DNA from: Chromera velia | Lineage: Eukaryota; Sar; Chromeraceae | Assembly (NCBI GenBank): GCA_018398765.1 | Contig: JAHBMJ010002632.1 | Span: 71,763 to 84,035, forward strand | Direction of reading: 5' to 3' | DNA length: 12,273 bases | Part shown: positions 7,916 through 12,273 of the stretch, piece by piece | How the letters are laid out: each line of letters begins with the position of its first letter | How positions within the stretch are numbered: position 1 is the first letter of the stretch | Notes under the pieces: model-generated | Databases searched by the model: none | Told to the model about the DNA's origin: nothing | Seen by the model: only the letters and a program-made list of their open reading frames with translations | Program-made: the position numbers and the translations under genes

Positions 7916-9048
7916 ATGTCTGGTGAGGCAGAAGGTGTGTGTGTATCTGATCACCCCCTTTTGTACTGCATGATTGCGACAGGAAACTGATTTTTCTCTC
8001 GTTTTTGGTTTCTTCTCTGTGTGCAGATATCGAATTTGGAGCTGGGGAGGTGAGCTGTACACATTCAACCGCTTTGTCCTTTGATTTGCGTAGGCTTTCG
8101 GTTGATGGCAATTTCAGTGGGGTTTTCACGTTTCTCCTAAGCAAGTGAATCAGAATTTTTCCTCATGTCGGATCACATTGACTTCTCCCGCCTCTCCCTT
8201 CTTTTGTTTCGTTCTTCCTTCGCCCTGCTTCCCGTCTCCTCCGAAAGCGTCCTTTGTTTTTCTGTCTGCAGGACGCACACACCCAGCATGGAGCCCAGGA
8301 CCATCTTGGGCAAATGGGTTTTGGCGCACATGGTCAGGGTCATGGGGGGAGCCACGACTTCGGGGCGTCCCCCGCGAACATGAACATGCACACAGAGAGA
8401 TCCCCAGCAGGTGCCGCTTTCCCTCCACACGGGCACGGCCAGGCAGACTTTCCAGACGACCACGGACTCAACCACCATCATGACGATGACCATAGCCATA
8501 CACCGGGCGGGGCTCACGGCTACGGTCAGCACCCGAGCGCGGCGTCGACACAGGGACACGGGCACGGGCACGGGGGGGATTCTGTGGAAGCGCACGCTAG
8601 CTCGGCAGATCAATTTGCCGTGGGGGGTCACATCGGAGACGGAGGAATAAATCAAGCCGGGGGGTCCTCCTCGGCTGGGGCGTATGCGTCAAGCGACCAG
8701 CCCCACCAAAACCAAAACGGGGTGGTCGAACCGTTTCGGCCCCCCCTTGCAGCCCCGTTCAAAATGTATGATTGTCGAGACACCAATTGTCCCGGCCGTT
8801 TTCTTGTTCGTAGGGCTCTGGAAGAGCTAAACATCGGACCTCAACAGGCACGTCGGACCGCTACAGGCAGACAGACACCCGACATAGTGAGGAGGGAGGG
8901 AGGGAGAGAGATGGCCAGGCAGGCAGACAGACACTCGTGTTTACTTAATTGGACTTCTCGATCGATCCACCTCTCCTTGTCTCTCTAGGTATCCCTTTGT
9001 GTTAATATATTTATATGTGCGCGTGTATTTGCCTTTGTCTGTCAGTCG

Positions 9049-9098
<50 letters not shown>

Positions 9099-9228
9099 NC
9101 CCCCCCTCCTGTTTTCCCATTGCCCTCCATCCTTGCAGTTGACTGACGAGATGAAGATCCTCGTCAGGCAGATCAAACCTCACGATGGGTGGGTCGGCAG
9201 GCAGGCAGGCAAGCGATAAACCGACATT

Positions 9229-9273
<45 letters not shown>

Positions 9274-12205
9274 CATAATGAATTTTGCTTGTGAATTTGC
9301 TTCGTTGGTCGAGCTAAGATGCCTGTCTTCGGGCTCGCTGGGCGGATTTTAAAAAATGGGGTGGATTTCATTTGTGGTTGAGCCCCTCATTGACCCACAC
9401 ACCGTCCGACGGACCACAAATAGTCACAAGACCGAGGCCTCCCAGCCAACCATTCGCACCCGCACACATGCACTTGCACTTGGGCAAATAGTGAAACAAA
9501 ATTGAGGAGAGATGTACGGAGATTCGTTGTATTTCGTCCAGCACAGCACTCAGAGAGGCAAGGAAGGCGTCAGGTGTTCGGCATCTATTCCTCTTCTGGG
9601 TACATGCGTGTGAAAAGCTGTTTTCTTTCAGTGCTCAGCATCAGAGGAAGAGTCTACGCTTTCTGCCTTTGACAAACAGACAGTCGATCTGCAAAAATGC
9701 ATCAATACAATGAATGAATGAATGATCTCAATCAATTCCTTGCGCAGGTCTGCCAACCAAGAGGACCGCGCTTTGGAAGTTCTCAAGCAGGTGACGGACA
9801 AGGCAGTGGGGGAGACGGGTACCGGGCTCGACGAGATGTGGTGCTCCGACATCTTCTGTCCCTTTATCCCTCCTCCCTTTCAGGCCATGACGCCAGAACA
9901 GAACGATCTTCAGGTGAGTCTATCCATCTGGTTCCACGCATCATCTCTGTTTGGGCATTTCATGTGTGCAGACGGGGGTGTGCAGGCCACGCGGCTGCCC
10001 TTCTTTCCTTTGTCTTGAATCAAGAAGTCCTTAAGCAGACCCCTTGCCAGTATGAAGAAAATGACAGCGAGATGGTGGGCTTGAGAGAACAAAGTGGGCT
10101 GACTGCAGCACCGAGAGGCTCGATTCTTTAATCGAACAAACGAAGAAATGATGACGGTTCAGAGAGAAAACTCGACTCGCTCCGGAAAGAACTTGCAAGC
10201 AGCTGGACGATTCATTCTTCTTTCCACTTTTGCAGACCCACAAAAGGAAAGACCTTCCAGACAACGAGCAGCCGCGGCTAGAGAGCGCTCAGTTGTTTGT
10301 GATGCCCAACGCAGAGGGGATGAAGATTGAGAGGGGGAAGAAAGAGAGCGGGAGGAAAAAAGGGGGGGAAGATTTGTTCATTGCACGAAAACGGTACGAC
10401 GACTGCTTTCGGTGAGTCGGGGCACATTGTTGATCTTTCGATTATGTCCACCTCTCCACCGCTTCTTCTTCTTCTTCTTCTTCTTTTTCTTCTTCTTCTT
10501 TTTCTTGTCTTGTGTTTGTCGTCCTTTCTTCGTGATTTTTCTTCTTTTTTTCGGTGATATTCTCATTGGGGTTGGTCTGTTTTTCTTGATCGATACACTA
10601 GCGTGTCCGGGCGTGTTCATACAGTGAAATGAGAAATGTGTCTTGAGAATGTCTTCTTTAGTGAGGGGGTCTCATGTGTCTGTCACTCTCTGTATCTGAC
10701 GTGCAGGTATCGGCGTATGGTCTGGCACACGGATCAGAACAAGCAGAACATCGCGTTCAGGTACAAAGGCACGGAGATGTGTTTCTACTGGATCTTCCCC
10801 AAACGGTCGGTCTGTGGAGTAGAAACGCTCTGCAGATATGTCGTGCAGATAGATCGGAAGGAATCTGTGTTTGTTTCCAGCAAGCACGGACGCTGTGACG
10901 CAACTCATCTCATGGAGAAACACGCACTCGGAAAGCACGGTAGCGGCTTGAAAGAAAGCAGGAGAAAGGTGCGAAGGAATGAGTGGGCAAGTCGTGGATT
11001 GAAACATGGGAGGATGCACAGACGGTCAAAGAAGTGCCCCTTTAAGAAGAAGGCCAAAGAAAGCGCGCGGTTGCTGAGGTCTCAGGAATGCTTGCTTGCG
11101 TGCATGAGACAAGTTTTGTGCGAGTGTTGATTGATAACTGCGGTGTGGACGCGTATTCACTGGTGAGATTGAGGCCAAGTGTGCTTATGCGTGTGTGCGT
11201 GTGTGTGTATGTGGATGTGTTCGTGTCTGAGACAGACCGACTTCGCCATGGCAGGAGAAGCAATAGAGCTCACTGTTTGCTTGCGGGGGTGTGCCTGCCA
11301 GCGTCTTTTTCCTGTTGCATGCCGATAGGTTCCCAACAATTCTGTCGAATCGGTCTTTCCTGAATGGTTCAATTCATGCTTTGCCGGCATGCATCTTCTC
11401 TGGGGGATTCATGAGGGCATGAATGCGTCAACGAAGCCTTTTGAACTAACTCTGTGTCTACCTCCTCTCCTCACTTTTTTCTCTCTGCATGCCCTTGCCT
11501 GCCTGCCTGCGTGCAGTGACGCGAAAGGGAGCAGGCAAGAGCCCAGCTCCTACACGCACCACAACATGATGGGTCACTCACACTCTCTCCCACACACCCT
11601 CCCGCAGTCTCATCCAGCACTCGTCACTGCACCAAGACCGGCAATGCATGAAATGTCGGGGGCGGTGTCTGGGTTCATGCCCCAACCGCAGCCAGGGCTA
11701 CCGCTTCAGCATCCAGGCGTCTCTCCGGGATACGACCGAAGTCTCGCAGGCTTTGTGTAAGTCGGCTGCCTGCCTGGCTCTTCCTTTTTTCTGACGCTGC
11801 TTCGTTTGTTTCCTTGTTCACGGGTCTTACGGCTGTCCCCTTGAGGTTCCTTCGTTGCGTCCGTGCGTGGGGATGGCTGCTGCGTCGCACGGTCCCCCCC
11901 CGGCGGCCCTTTCTTCCCTTCCCTCCCGCCTTTTCCCCTAGCTTTCCCTTTCCATGCCTTGCCTTGCTTGTCTCACTTTTCGGTTTTGTCTGAAGTCTCC
12001 CTTGCTTCACACACAACATCATGATACGGAGAAGAAACTGCTTGAGGCACAGTAACCTGTTGTGCTGTTTACTTCCCTTCCTCTTTGCCACAGACAACCG
12101 GGTGGCTGGGGGTCAGACTTGCGATTGCTCTGGGTGGACAGTGACACGGGGGGGGGCCTCCCTGTTGTCCCCTGTCAGAACTTCGCGAAGAGGAAGAGCC
12201 TCAGC
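7916..12205 (+). CDS. Multi-exon His/Gly-rich protein of unknown family, 3' partial
   Basis: Proposed exons: 7916-7922, 8027-8049, 8272-8886, 9139-9188, 9748-9913, 10236-10411, 10707-10805, 11517-11756 and 12094-12205. All junctions are GT-AG and keep one frame for 496 residues; the gene continues beyond the window. Residues 1-10 are MSDIEFGAGE. Residues 11-160 are Gly/Ala/Asp-rich with 23 His, including HHHDDDHSH (78-86) and GHGHGHGG (105-112), suggesting disorder and possible metal binding. YDCRDTNCPG (176-185) and WCSDIFCPF (263-271) are CX4C motifs. Residues 313-340 are Lys/Arg-rich (possible nuclear signal). Residues 341-379 are aromatic (YDDCFRYRRMVW, CFYWIF) and look folded. Residues 385-450 are Pro/His/Gln-rich. 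A Trp-containing segment, WGSDLRLLWVDSD, follows. I recognise no family. Weakest points are the first two exons and the GTCGGT donor after 10805. A nuclear, nucleic-acid-linked role is only a guess. Confidence 0.65.
8027..8049 (+). other. Putative 23-nt micro-exon
   Basis: Flanked by a TCTCTGTGTGCAG acceptor and a GTGAGC donor. It has two leading bases that complete the Asp codon begun by the G of the first exon, then encodes IEFGAGE and ends in phase 0, as the next exon requires. The phase match on both sides is the main support. Confidence 0.5.
8887..9138 (+). other. Intron with (GGGA)n at the donor and (GTCT)n(CT)n inside
   Basis: Starts GTGAGGAGGGAGGGAGGGAG and ends CCTTGCAG. The interior has a GTCTGTCT run merging into a CT run at about 9043-9098, followed by an N at 9099 and a C run. 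In-frame coding would also continue a little past the donor before a stop near 8989, so the exact 3' end of this exon is less certain than others. Confidence 0.6.
9233..9273 (+). repeat. (GT)n(GA)n compound microsatellite in intron 4
   Basis: GTGTGT from about 9234 to 9260 changes directly to GAGAGA up to about 9273. It lies within the proposed 559-bp intron 9189-9747, whose donor is itself followed by (GGCA)n (about 9196-9211). No coding signal is seen in the rest of the intron. Confidence 0.9.
10462..10506 (+). repeat. (TTC)n tract in intron 6
   Basis: About 45 bp of CTT/TTC repeats with T-run interruptions, within the intron proposed at 10412-10706. On the opposite strand it reads as GAA repeats. 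The surrounding intron is pyrimidine-rich on the plus strand. Confidence 0.9.
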
Positions 12206-12273
12206 GTGAGTGAGTGAGTGAGTGAGTGAGTGAGTGAGTGCGTGAGTGAGTGGGTGGGTAGACAGACAGACAG
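12206..12273 (+). repeat. (GTGA)n array at the last visible splice donor, then GACA repeats
   Basis: From 12206 the intron reads GTGAGTGAGTGA repeatedly to about 12238, then degenerate GTGCGTGAGTGGGTGGG and (GACA)n at the window end. The first GTGAGT is the proposed donor of the exon ending at 12205, but every unit is an equally good match to the donor consensus. Confidence 0.85.

Noticed and set aside
8145-8483. Alternative starts at 8145 or 8165 reading directly into the exon region
   Set aside because: These frames differ from the frame shared by the downstream exons and cross the strong polypyrimidine-CTGCAG acceptor at 8271.
9817-9882. Possible intron inside exon 5 (GTACCG to CCCTTTCAG)
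   Set aside because: Removing it would break the phase needed by the exon at 10236, and the stretch is open in the correct frame; the pyrimidine-rich end remains a caveat.

Overview
The window looks like nuclear DNA of a microbial eukaryote, most likely an alga with a complex (secondary) plastid. Three observations support this. A multi-exon gene has GT-AG introns, mostly with GTGAGT/GTGAGG donors and GCAG acceptors. A single-exon gene encodes a protein with a signal peptide followed by a basic, Phe-started leader, the bipartite plastid-targeting type. Microsatellites and dispersed repeats are abundant. A chromerid such as Chromera is my best guess, by impression only; a stramenopile or another alveolate would also fit. 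No bacterial operon, rRNA, tRNA or CRISPR array was seen.

Layout. Positions 1-1466 are AT-rich and form a large inverted-repeat element: arms of about 400 bp facing each other across about 660 bp of non-coding DNA, with the left arm cut by the window edge. Positions 1467-1960 are gene-poor and carry a second copy of a 37-bp motif found at the inner edge of the left arm. Positions 1963-2375 are a (CA)n tract with a roughly 30-bp higher-order period. Positions 2499-2975 (minus strand) encode a small, probably plastid-imported protein with an SH3-barrel-like C-terminal domain resembling the variable (alpha) subunit of ferredoxin:thioredoxin reductase. Positions 2976-4090 hold its putative promoter and gene-free sequence. 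Positions 4128-5642 are about 1.5 kb of almost pure purine on the plus strand, containing a tandem duplication with a 475-bp period. Positions 5643-6370 are AT-rich with no gene. Positions 6376-7620 are a patchwork of direct and inverted repeats with unresolved C/G homopolymers (N bases) and TGCATGCA clusters.

Positions 7916-12205 (plus strand, continuing beyond the window) form a gene for which I could build a phase-consistent model of nine exons, one of them only 23 nt. It encodes at least 496 residues: a His/Gly-rich acidic N-terminus, two CX4C motifs and a Lys/Arg-rich then Tyr/Trp-rich middle. I do not recognise a family. Several of its splice sites lie in or beside tetranucleotide repeats, and the last visible donor is the first unit of a (GTGA)n array.

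The two genes are divergently oriented and separated by about 4.9 kb of repeats. Nothing in the sequence links their functions.
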